From: Littorina saxatilis
Taxonomy: Eukaryota > Mollusca > Gastropoda > Littorinimorpha > Littorinidae
NCBI RefSeq assembly: GCF_037325665.1
Contig: NC_090254.1
Location: 40,613,049-40,677,048 of the forward strand
Reading direction: 5' to 3'
Length of the DNA stretch: 64,000 nt
Made by a program: the position numbers and the translations under genes. Of the stretch, positions 43,996-54,899 are shown in pieces (position 1 is the stretch's first letter; each line of letters starts with the position of its first letter). The notes beneath the pieces are model-generated. The model was not told the origin of the DNA and did not search any database. It was given only the letters and a program-made list of their open reading frames with translations.

Positions 43996-44198
43996 CGCAC
44001 ACCGTCGCGATATAACCTTGAATGGTTGAAAACGACGTTAAACACCAAATAAAGAAAGAAAGTAAGAAAGAAACACACACACTCACACAAACACACACTA
44101 ACACACACATACACACACACACAAACCTAGACACAAAGACACACAGACACACAAACACACACACACACACACACGCACTCACACACACAAACCTAGAC
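43700..44198. repeat. CA microsatellites and a SINE tail
   Basis: CA runs at about 43727-43768, 43936-43992 and 44075-44190. Between them, 43993-44070 (GTCGCGATATAACCTTGAAT to AAATAAAGAAAGAAAG) is the 3' tail of the SINE family seen at 63528-63896. Confidence 0.85.
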
Positions 44199-45271
44199 AC
44201 AACAAGAAATTCCTCCGAGGTAGGAAAAACACCCCCGTCCTTACCATTCTCACTGCCACCAACTGAGAAGGCACTGCTAACAAGTGTGGTTAAAATAAGT
44301 TGATTGAGTGGACAAAGAGACAGGCGGAGAAAAAGACAAATCAATATAACTCTTTCTGTAACACCTACTGACCGCATACAGAAAACAAAAGATCCCGAAA
44401 AAAAACCCACCAAAATCGGTTTGCGCTGCGCGCTGAGAGCAGGTATTGAAATATCTCATCGACCAGATTTTGTCCGGGGTGTATCTGCCGCTTCGCCGGG
44501 TAGCAAGTAGAGCCGAATACCCGGCTTGAGTGGCGCACTGTACGCCGGCTTCGAACCATGGACCCGTCAAGCTTAGGTCCCTTCCAGACTCGTGGAATGG
44601 GAACAGCACGAACATGATTCAGGGGCCATAATGCCATTCCTGATCATATCATGTCGAGTCCCATACTTGTCGACGACGCCCCAGGTACCACATCACAAAC
44701 AGAACTGTGCAATACACAGGTGTTTTCTACAGACACACTCAAACACACACACACACAGAGAAGCCGTATATATATATATCTATATCTATTGTATAAATAT
44801 ATAGAGATAGATGAGAGTGTATTTTTCGCGTGGCTATAAATTGATTCGACCTTTGCACTTTTACAGTGAGGATAATTTACGGGTCCAATTTACGTTCTGG
44901 ACACTGCGGTGACCTTCTAAAAATAGTAACAGAACGCCGGGAATATCCGAAGATGCCCCCCTCATACTATAGTGCACCATACGAAGGAAGGGAGGTAAAC
45001 GCTGAAAACATGGAGAAGATAAGGAAGAGTTATGCCGTAGTTGATCCCCCCAAAAAACCAAAATCCACCAATAACTCCCTAACCGTGTGTTTGACTGGTC
45101 CCAATTTTTGTAAGGACCGTCTCAGGAATGTATAGAACCTGTTCACCAAGTTTGGTGACGATCGGTCCGTTCATTCTTGAGATCTACTTGCGAACACAAA
45201 CAAACACACAAACAAACAAACAAACAAACACATCGACCGAAACCTATACACACCTCTATACCGGGGGTGTA
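44199..45271 (+). mobile_element. Unclassified repeat J, copy 2, with an insertion
   Basis: Same ends as copy 1. 44,290-44,690 is extra sequence absent from copy 1; it begins ATTGAGTGGACAAAGAG and I cannot classify it. Confidence 0.75.
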
Positions 45272-45465
45272 AAGACACACAGACACACACACGCGCGCAC
45301 ACGCACGCTCTCTCTCTCTGTCTGTCAGTCCGTCCGTCAGTTCGTTCGTCAGTCCGTCTGTCTATCTGTCTATCAGTTCGTCTGTTTGTCTGTCTCTCTC
45401 CTCTCTCCTCTCTCTCTCTCTCTCTAACGCCGCTCTCTCTGTGTACCAGCATACAACTGAGAGGC
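45272..45465. repeat. Mixed CA, TCTG and TC microsatellite
   Basis: Short-period repeats with GTCC/GTTC variants; no other content. Confidence 0.9.
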
Positions 45466-45683
45466 GAAAAATAAGGCCTTAAAAAAATAAGGGCTTATTT
45501 TTTTATGGGCTTATTTTTTTAAGGCCTTATTTTTTTAAGGCCTTATTTCCAATATGACCTTAGAAAAATAAGGCCTTATTTCTGGGAAGGCCTTATTCTA
45601 GAATAAGGCCTTAAAAAAATAAGGCCTTAAAAAAATAAGCCCATAAAATATAAGCCCTTATTTTAAAAATAAGCCCTTATTTC
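45466..45683. repeat. Array of palindromic AATAAGGCCTTATT motifs, array 2
   Basis: Same motif as 43395-43665. It ends exactly where the segmental duplication begins, in the place where copy 1 has the lectin coding exon. Confidence 0.92.
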
Positions 45684-46660
45684 CTGTTGCTCTTTCGCGT
45701 CTTCAGCAATTAACCTGGCGTGGAAATTAGACGATAAGCTCATCAATTGACGATATCCTGCCACGGTAGAATTCTGTGCTTTTTAATCAACGAAGACTGA
45801 GTAACTTTTGGCAAATCAAAGAATATTTATCAAGTTGCAGAATGGGTGTATGAACTAATTATGATATGGCCAACAATACGAGTGTAATCCTCTCTCTCTG
45901 ATGGACGCAGCAAGAAGGCAGCTTGGCAACGTGAATAAATGCTGAAGCTCCGGCATATAATTTGATTTTGGACATCAAGAAGTCTCTTGCGAAGGACAAA
46001 TTGATTCTATGAATGAAGCAATCCATAATTATGACCCTCCACCACGGATTGAGTCGCATGTCACCTTTGCCTGATTTTCATATTTTTACATTTTCCTACC
46101 GAGTTTTTTATGCTCTATCCAGTGGTGAAAACCGTTTTAGAAAAGAGCGAAAACTGTTATAAGCTTGTGACTAAGGTGACCCTCACACTGTTACAAGACA
46201 CTCCCCGGACTTATATTAATTAGCCTAGCGCAGAACCGCGCGAGGTGACATGCGACTCATTTTGTGGTGGAGGGTCACAATTCATACTTTTGAAACGTCC
46301 AAAAAGGCAACATAACTGACACGCTCAGACAAACATCTCCTCTCCTTGATGAATTATTGCTCTGGGAGTACAGACAATCTTTGTCTCGTCTTATAGAGAT
46401 GAGTACACGTTGTGTTTTGATAGCGTGACAACTACTTATGGACCACTTAGTGGGTACAATTCGGAAGCACATGATTAAATGGTTTCTTTGTTCACGTTTC
46501 GTGTAAGCGAGAACTTAAGTGAACTGAACTAAGAAAGTATTTTACAAGGATTGTCAAACCAGTTTGGGCCTTTTAACGTCCAGTCAATACTTGACTGAAT
46601 GCTTTATTGAGGGCGGAGGATGAGTTTTGTCTCCATAGGTGTGTGTGTGTGTGTGTGTGT
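45684..46660. repeat. Segmental duplication, copy 2 (no coding exon)
   Basis: Matches 38545-40130 without copy E and with an extra MITE (46031-46278). The homology stops about 20 bases before the position of the lectin ATG, so this is an upstream region without its gene. The right end runs into a TG tract and the 40-bp minisatellite. Confidence 0.85.
46031..46278. mobile_element. 248-bp MITE with AATT target duplication
   Basis: Inverted ends TGACCCTCCACCAC and GTGGTGGAGGGTCA continue into TCGCATGTCACCTT and AGGTGACATGCGA. AATT flanks both sides (46027-46030, 46279-46282). The other duplication copy has the uninterrupted site near 39,750. Confidence 0.88.
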
Positions 46661-46664
46661 GTGT

Positions 46665-49600
46665 GCTAAATCAGCCCTGGTTGGTCTAAGAAGTCAAACG
46701 GTGCACTAAATCAGTTCCGGTTGGTCAAAAAAGTCACATGATGCACTAAATCAGTTGTGGTTGGTCAAATAAGTCACATGGTGTACAAGATCAGTTCTGA
46801 TTGGTCAGTGCAGTCACATGATTCCCTAAATCAATTCCAGTTGGTCAAAGAAGTCACATGATGCGCTAAATCGGTCCGGGTTGGTCAAACAAGTCACATG
46901 ATGCACTAAATCAGCCCTGGTTGGTCAAATAAGTCACATGGTGTACACGATCAGTTCTGATTGGTCAGTGCAGTCACATGATTCGCTAAATCAGTTCCGG
47001 TTGGTCAAAGAAGTCACATGGTGCGCTAAATCGGTCCTGGTTGGTCAAACAAGTCACATGATGCACTAAATCAGCCCTGGTTGGTCAAATAAGTCACATG
47101 GTGCACTAAATCAATCCTGGTTGGTCAAACAAGTAACGAGCTGCAATAAATCATTGATGATTGGTCAGGGCAGTCACATTGGGAACTCAATCAGTCCTGA
47201 TTGGTCAGTGCAGTCACATGATTCGCTAAATCAGTTCCGGTTGGTCAAAGAAGTCACATGGTGCGTTACATCGGTCCTGGTTGGTCAAAAAAGTCACAAT
47301 GTGCACTAAATCTGTCCTGGTTGGTCCAATAAGTCACATGGTGTACACGATCAGTCTTGATTGGTCAGTGCAATCACATGATTTGCTAAATCAGTTCCGG
47401 TTGGTCAAAGAAGTCACATGATTCGCTAAATCAGTTCCGGTTGGTCAACAAAGTCACATGATGCACTAAATCAGTTGTGGTTGGTCAAATACGTCACATG
47501 GTGTACAAGATCAGTCCTGATTGGTCAGGGCAGTCACATGATTTTCTAAATCTGTTCCGCTTGGTCAAAGAAGTCACATGGTGCGATATAAATCGGTCCT
47601 GGTTGGTCAAAAAAGTCACAAGATGCACTCAATATGTCCTGGTTGGTCAAATAAGTCACATTATGTACAAGATCAGTCCTGATTGGTCAGTGCAGTCACA
47701 TGATTTGCTAAATCAGTTCCGGTTGATCAAAGAAGTCACATGGTGCGCTAAATCGGTCCTGGTTGGTCAAACAAGTCACATGCCGCACTAAATCAGTCCT
47801 GGTTGGTCAAAGAAGTCACATGTTTCGATAAATCACTCATGATTAATCAAACAAGTCACATGGTGCACTAAATCGGTCCTGATTGGTCAGTGCAGTCACA
47901 TGCCGTTTGCTCAGTCAGTTCCGGTTGGTCAAAAAAGTCACATGATGCATTAAATCAGTCCTGGTTGGTCAAATAAGTCACATGGTGTACACGATCAGTT
48001 CTCGTTGGTCAGTGCAGTTACATGATTCGCTAAATCAGTTCCGGTTGGTCAAAGAAGTCACATGGTGCACTAAATCAGTCCTGGTTGGTCAAACAAATAT
48101 CGTGTTTCGATAAATCATTCATGAATGGTCAAACAAGTCACATGGTGCACTAAATCGGTCCTGGTTGGTCAAACAAGTCACATGATGCAATAAATCAGTC
48201 CTGGTTGGTCAAATAAGTCACATGGTGCACTAAATCAATCCTGGTTGGTCAAACAAGTCACGAGCTGCAATAAATCATTGATGATTGGTCAGTGCAGTCA
48301 CATTGGGAACTCAATCAGTCCTGATTGGTCAGTGCAGTCACATGATTCGCTAAATCAGTTCCGTTTGGTCAAAGAAGTCACATGGTGCGTTAAATCCGTC
48401 CTGGTTGGTAAAAAAAGTCACAAGGTGCACTAAATCTGTCCTGGTTGGTCAAATAAGTCACATGGTGTACAAGATCAGTCTTGATTGGTCAGTGCAGTCA
48501 CATGATTCGCTAAATCAGTTCCGGTTGGTCAACAAAGTCACATGATGCACTAAATCAGTTGTGGTTGGTCAAATAAGTCACATGGTGTACAAGATCAGTC
48601 CTGATTGGTCAGTGCAGTCACGTGATTTGCTAAATCAGTTCCGCTTGGTCAAAGAGGTCACATGGTGCGTTAAATCGGTCCTGGTTGGTCAAAAAAGTCA
48701 CAAGATGCACTCAATATGTCCTGGTTGGTCAAATAAGTCACATTGTGTACAAGATCAGTCCTGATTGGTCAGTGCAGTCCCATGATTTGCTAAATCAGTT
48801 CCGGTTGATCAAAGAAGTCACATGGTGCGCTAAATCGGTCCTGGTTGGTCAAACAAGTCACATGGTGCACTATATCAACCCTGGTTGGTCAAATAAGTCA
48901 CATGGGGCACTAAATCAGTTCTGGTTGGTCAAACAAGTCACATGTTTTCATAAATCATTCATGATTGGTCAAACAAGTCACATGGTGTACACGATCAGTT
49001 CTGATTGGTCAGTGCAGTTACATGATTCGCTTAATTAGTTCTGGTTGGTCAAAGAAGTAACATGGTGCACTAAATCAATCCCGGTTGGTCAAACAAGTCA
49101 CGTGCTGCGATGACTCATTGATGATTGGTCAAACAAGTCACATGGTGCACTAAATCAGTCCTGATTGGTCAGAGCAGTCACATGATTCGCTAAATCAGTT
49201 CCGGTTGGTCAAAAAAGTCACATGGTGCGCTAAATCAGTCGTGGTTGGTCAAATAAGTCACATCGTGTACAAGATTAGTTCTGATTGGTCAGTGCAGTCA
49301 CACGATTCGCTAAATCAGTTCCGGTTTGTCAAACAAGTCAGGTGCTGCGATAAATCATTATGATTGGTCAAACAAGCCACATGGTGCATTAAATCAGTCC
49401 TGACTGGTCAGAGCAGTCACATGATTCGCTAAATCAGTTCCGGTTGGTCAAAAAGTCACATGGTGCGCTAAATCGGTCTTGGTTGGTCAAACAAGTCACA
49501 TGATGCGCTAAATCATTCATGATTGGTCCAAAAGTTACATTGTGCACTTAACCTGTTCTGGTTGGTCAAACAGGTCACACGGTGCACTAAATCGGTCCTG

Positions 49601-50402
49601 CATGGTTGGTCAAAGAAATCACATGGTGCACTGAATCAGTCCTGGTTTGGCAAACAAGTCACATGGTGCGATAAATCGGCTCTGGTTGGTCAAACAAGTC
49701 ACATGGTTCGCTAAACCAGTCCTGGTTGGTCAAAGAAGTCACATAGTGCGCTAAATCAGTTGTGTTTGGTCAAACCAGTCTCGTAGTGCGCTAAATCAGT
49801 CCTGGTTTGTCAACCACGTCGCATGATGCACTAAATCAGTCAAATAGGTCACATGGTGTACACAATCAGTCCTGGTTGGTCAAATAAGTCACATGGTGCA
49901 CGAAATAAGTCCTGGCTAGTGAAAGAAGTCACATGGTGCGCTAAATAAGTCCTAGTTGGTCAAATAAGTCACATGGTGTTCACGATCAGTTCTGATTGGT
50001 TAGTGCAGTCACATGATTCGCTAAATCAGTTCCGGTTGGTCAAAGAAGTCAAACGGTGCACTAAATCAGTCCTGGTTGGTCAAACAAGTCACGTGTTTCG
50101 ATAAATCATTCATGAATGGTCAAACAAGCCACATGGTGCACTAAATCAGTCCTGATTGGTCAAACAAGTCACTTGATGCACTAAATCAGGCCTGGTTGGT
50201 CAAAACTTCACATGGTGCACTAAAGCAGTCCTGGTTGATCAAATAAGTCACATGTTACGCTTAATCAGTTTTTGTTGGTCAAATAAGTCACATGGTGCAC
50301 TAAATTAGTCATGGTTGCTCACACAAGTCACATGGTGCACTAAAGCAGTCCTGGCTGGTCAAACAAGTCACATGGTGCACTAAATCCGTCCTGGTTGATG
50401 AT
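46665..50402. repeat. 40-bp minisatellite, about 90 units
   Basis: The unit is roughly GTCACATGGTGCACTAAATC followed by AGTCCTGGTTGGTCAAACAA, with many variants. A higher-order copy is visible: a marked block at about 47,141 recurs at 48,265, 1124 bases on. Open frames of 60-117 codons inside are period artefacts. Confidence 0.95.
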
Positions 50403-50934
50403 GTCATGATTTGTAGTCATCAACTTCTTCTCTTGTTTACACCTCTGGTTCTATTTTTCCAGCACAACTTTTAAACTTCTGCAAATGTTGATGAATTTGT
50501 TTTAAAACATTGAACATTGAAAAGAGAATTTTTGCTATAAGGATGTCTTGCTTACCCAAATAAAAGCGCGTCAGCAAAAAAATAAGAGAAATTCACAATC
50601 CGGAAAGAGAACTGTTTTTTACAAGCAAGAGAAAATGTGTGCATATTGTTAATTGATTTATTTTGAAGTGACATGAATGTCTAAACCATTACATGTAATG
50701 ATTTATAAAGCTGCGTTTATATTGGAGTTTGTGCATGTGTGTGGATGTGCAGAAGTGTTGCTAGACATTTTCATGTTGGGACATTTGGCCGAAACTGTCA
50801 GAAAGCTTTAGGACATCTTGGAAAAAGATCGGCTATTATTTTGGCTCATCCAAAGTCACCGCAACATTGAAGCACAAGACTCAAGAGGGGAACACCAATA
50901 GATACAATCATTGTCTTAGGAACACAGATTACAG
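50403..50934. other. AT-rich sequence, nothing recognised
   Basis: No coding frame, repeat partner or palindrome noted. Confidence 0.5.
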
Positions 50935-51395
50935 GGGCGGAGCAGTTAAGCCAGAGGGGGGGGGGGGGGTTTACAACCTGGGACCTGGGGTCCTGGGTCC
51001 CGTTTGGGGGTCTGGGGGACAAAGCCCCCCTGAAGCCCTCCCTGAAGCTGAAGAATTTTAGCTATTTTGAAAACATTTTGTGGCTTATCCTTGATTTTAA
51101 ACAGGATCAACTGGTGTCAGCAGCCACTCATTATTTCTTTTAACATTAGTATCAAATAATGGCAATTTATCTTCACTGATATCTGCTCCCGACATCATAT
51201 AGTATGGTTAGAAGGAAGACATGTCGCATACTGTGACAATTAAAAAAACAATTAACTTCCCCCGGCTTTACAGACAGAAAAAAAAATAATTCACGGACAG
51301 AATTTCTTCTTTTTTTTTTTAAAGGGGGGGGCGGGCAGCCGGGAGGGGAGGGGGGCGGAACCCCTGTAACCCCCCCCCCCCCCTAATCCGACCCT
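50935..51395. repeat. G-run-bearing repeat
   Basis: ACAGGGGCGGAGCAG with a 13-G run on the left, and GGGGGGCGGAACCCCTGTAA with a C run on the right, suggest inverted ends of an element around AT-rich filler. CCTGGGACCTGGGGTCCTGG lies inside. Family unknown. Confidence 0.5.
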
Positions 51396-51633
51396 GGATT
51401 AAATGTTGCATACTGCAACTGAAACAATCAGCTTTGCTGATTTAACTACAACAGACACCATGCAGTTCTCTGAAACTTTTTCAAACCTTTAACTTTAATT
51501 TCTTGAAAGTAAAACTCTTCCAATCTTGTGCAAATCTTGACAAACCTTGGGAAACATGACTGGTAAAACACCAATAAAAGACCGTGTAGGGTGAGCCATA
51601 TTGCTTGGAAACCACGATTTGGAGAACGCATTT

Positions 51634-51697
51634 TACATTTAGTCAAGTTTTGACTAAATGTTTTAACATAGAGGGGGAATCGAGACGAGGGTCGTGA

Positions 51698-51779
<82 letters not shown>

Positions 51780-51986
51780 TGTCTACCTATACCCGTGTCA
51801 CTTGGAATATTAGGCCGTGAAAGGTAAATATGCGCCGAAATGGCTGCAATCTACTGGCCGTATAAAATTTCATCTCACACGGCATCACTGCAGAGCGCCA
51901 AGAACTGTACCCACGGAATATGCGCGATATAAGACTCATTGATTGATTGATTGATTGTGTGTGTCTGTCTGTGTGTGTGTGTGTGT

Positions 51987-52036
<50 letters not shown>

Positions 52037-52804
52037 AGCGATTCGGACTAAACTACTGGACCGATCTTTATGAAATTTAACATGAGAGTTCCTGGGAATG
52101 GTATCCCCGGATGTTTTTTTTTATTTTTTCGATAAATACCTTTGATGACGTCATATCCGGCTTTTTGTAAAAGTTGAGGCGGCACAGTCACACCCTCATT
52201 TTCTAATCAAATTGATTGAAATTGTGGCAAAGCAATCTTCGACGAAGGCCGGACTTTGGTATTGCATTTCAGTTTGGTGGCTTAAACAATAATTAATGAA
52301 TTTGGTCGTTAAAAATCGGAAACTTGTCATTAAAATTTCATTTTTTTTAAACGATCCAAAAACAATTTCATCTTATTCTTCGTCATTTTCTGATTCCAAA
52401 AACATATACATATGTTATATTTGGATTACAGACAAGCTCTAAAAATTAAAAATATAAAAATTATGATTAAAATTCATTGTCCGAATTCGATTTGGAAACA
52501 ATTTCATCTTATTCCTTGTCGGTCCCTGATTCCAAAAACATATAGATATGATATGTTTGGATTAAAAACAAACTCAGTACGCTAAAAAGAATAGAGATAC
52601 AGAAACGCGTGTTATCCTGCTCAGCGCGATCATTACCGCACTATTCTGGCTTGTCGATTTCACTGCCTTTGCCACGAGCGGTACGTGGACTGACGAAACT
52701 ACGAGTACGCGGTCTTGGTGAAAAAATGCAGTGCGTTCAGTTTCATTCTGTGAGTTCGACAGCTTGACTAAATGTTGTTATTTCGCCCTACCAGCGCCAC
52801 TTGT
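51634..52804 (+). mobile_element. TG-bearing short repeat family, copy F, with an insertion
   Basis: The full plan is present, with TGACGTCA at 52146-52153. Its TG tract is split by an insertion at about 51781-51957. Confidence 0.87.
51781..51957 (+). mobile_element. SINE- or LINE-tail fragment inside copy F
   Basis: Sequence ending GCGATATAAGACTC and (ATTG)n is the kind of 3' tail shared by snail SINEs and LINEs. TG repeats on both sides mask any target duplication. Confidence 0.6.
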
Positions 52805-53142
52805 TTTCTCCTCTCTGTGTCTCTGTCTGATGTGTATCTCTTTCTGTATGACTGTCTGTCTGCATCTTAGAGTCTTGGACACTCGAGTCTTGAGTCTTGA
52901 GTTTGTCTTATGTGTCTGTCTGTCAGTGTCTCTGTCTCTCTTTGTCTCTCATTCTCTCTCTCTGTATCTCTCTCTCTTTCTTTCTCTCTTTCACACACTC
53001 CTACAATCCCCCATCCCTCCTCACCTCTTTCCCAACCCTATCCCCCCCCCATCACCACCCCACCCCTTCGACCTCACGCCCCTCCCCCCTTCCCACCTAG
53101 TCATCATGCAACATACATCGTTACCATCAAGGACAAAAACAA
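52805..53142. other. CT/C-rich low-complexity sequence
   Basis: TCTG and TCTC repeats, then CCCC-CACC runs. An open frame crosses it but has no protein-like features. Confidence 0.7.
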
Positions 53143-53869
53143 ACAAGTCGCGTAAGGCGAAATTACTATATTTGGTCAAGCTGTGGAACTCACAGAATGA
53201 AACTGAACGCACTGCTTTTTTCACAATGACCGTTGTCCGCCGCTAGTGCAAAAGGCAGTGAAAGTGACGAGCCTGTTTAGCGCGGTAGCGGTTGCGCTGT
53301 GCTGCATAGCACGCTTTACTGTACCTCTCTTCGTTTTAACTTTCTGAGCGTGTTTTTAATCCAAACATACCATATCTATATGTTTTTGGAATCAGGAACC
53401 GACAAGGAATAAGATGAAATTGTTTTTAAAACGATTTCGGAAATTTAATCTTAATCATAATTTTTTAATATTTTTAATTTTAAGAACTTGTTTTTAATCC
53501 GAATATAACATATTTATATGTTTTTGGAATCAGAACATGATGAAGAATAAAATAAAAGTAATTTTGGATCGTTTTATAAAAAAAATAATTAGATTATTAA
53601 TGACCAAAGTCATTAATTAATTTGCCTCAATGCTGAAATGCATTACCGAAGTCCGGCCTTCGTCGAAGATTGCTTTGCCAAAATTTCAATCCATTTGATT
53701 GAAAAATGAAGGTGTGACAGTGCCGCCTCAACTTTTACAAAAAGCCGGATATGACGTCATAAGACATTTAACGAAAAAATGAAGAAAAAAACGTTTGGGG
53801 ATATCATACCCAGGAACTCTCATGTCAAATTTTATAAAGATCGGTCCAGTTGTTTAGTCACACACATGC

Positions 53870-53947
<78 letters not shown>

Positions 53948-53985
53948 ACACACTAAAACATGTAGTCAAAACTTGACTAAATGTA
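53143..53985 (-). mobile_element. TG-bearing short repeat family, copy G
   Basis: Reverse orientation, ACAAGTCGCGTAAGGCG to TTGACTAAATGT. TGACGTCA is at 53752-53759. A (CAGA)n(CA)n tract at 53868-53955 replaces the usual TG block. Copies F and G face each other across 340 bases. Confidence 0.87.
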
Positions 53986-54040
53986 AAAAATCGGCGATTG
54001 GCCGAATTAAGGCCCGACCCAAACGACACCCCTGATGTGT

Positions 54041-54236
<196 letters not shown>

Positions 54237-54317
54237 TATAGGGAGTGGGTGAGAGTCTTTTCATTGTGATCCGAAGTGTTTAACCAGCACTGACAATTTG
54301 AATGTGTTAATTTTGAG

Positions 54318-54866
54318 TTGAGTGAAGAACTCAGTGTTTACACACACATACCTGACAAACAGCCGCAGGCTCTCCACAAAAAAATCACCAAAGACAAAGC
54401 AGAACTCATAAAACAAAAGGCGCGCCTTACAGCCGCAAAACACAAACTAGCTCAAAAGCAAGAAGATGAAATTGCACAGAAGGTGATGACAAAAATTGAA
54501 GCCAGCATTGGCCAGCAAATCTCCCTGGCCATTGAACAGGACAAAATGAAAAGAAACCAAGCAGAGCTGGAACTGGCCACTCTTGCTATGGAAAAAATCC
54601 GCACTAGACCGGCAAGTCCTGAAAGAGAAGACCAGGGGCTGCATTGTTTTCTGGGGCAAATAATGACTGTAATTGTCGATGCCCAGTTCAAACAAAACCC
54701 CGGTTACCTCCTGGAATGCATGTCCAAGGTATACAAAAACCTAACCGGCAAGAATGTGACTCTTAAACAACCAAGCCCCGCTCTCCTCACACTCACCACA
54801 CTAGGTGTCAGAGATCTTACAGAGACTGAAATAATTGGCCTTGGCAAGGCAATGCAAAATTTATAA
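54318..54866 (+). pseudogene. LINE ORF1 fragment, coiled-coil
   Basis: 182 open codons without an ATG near the start. Charged helix (KITKDKAELIKQKARLTAAK, then EQDKMKRNQAELELATLAME) is followed by a compact tail with GVRDLTETEIIGLGKAM. No zinc knuckle, unlike the ORF1 of the I element itself. The lack of a start fits 5' truncation. ORF2 starts 33 bases after its stop. Confidence 0.65.
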
Positions 54867-54899
54867 TGGATATGTTTCAAGTGAAAACACAGACATACA

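Noticed and set aside
46665-50402. CRISPR-like array of repeats and spacers
   Set aside because: Units are contiguous 40-bp variants without unique spacers, in eukaryotic DNA; this is a minisatellite. The same holds for the 31-bp and 15-bp arrays.
52731-53246. 171-codon frame
   Set aside because: It crosses the end of repeat copy F and CT-rich low-complexity sequence.
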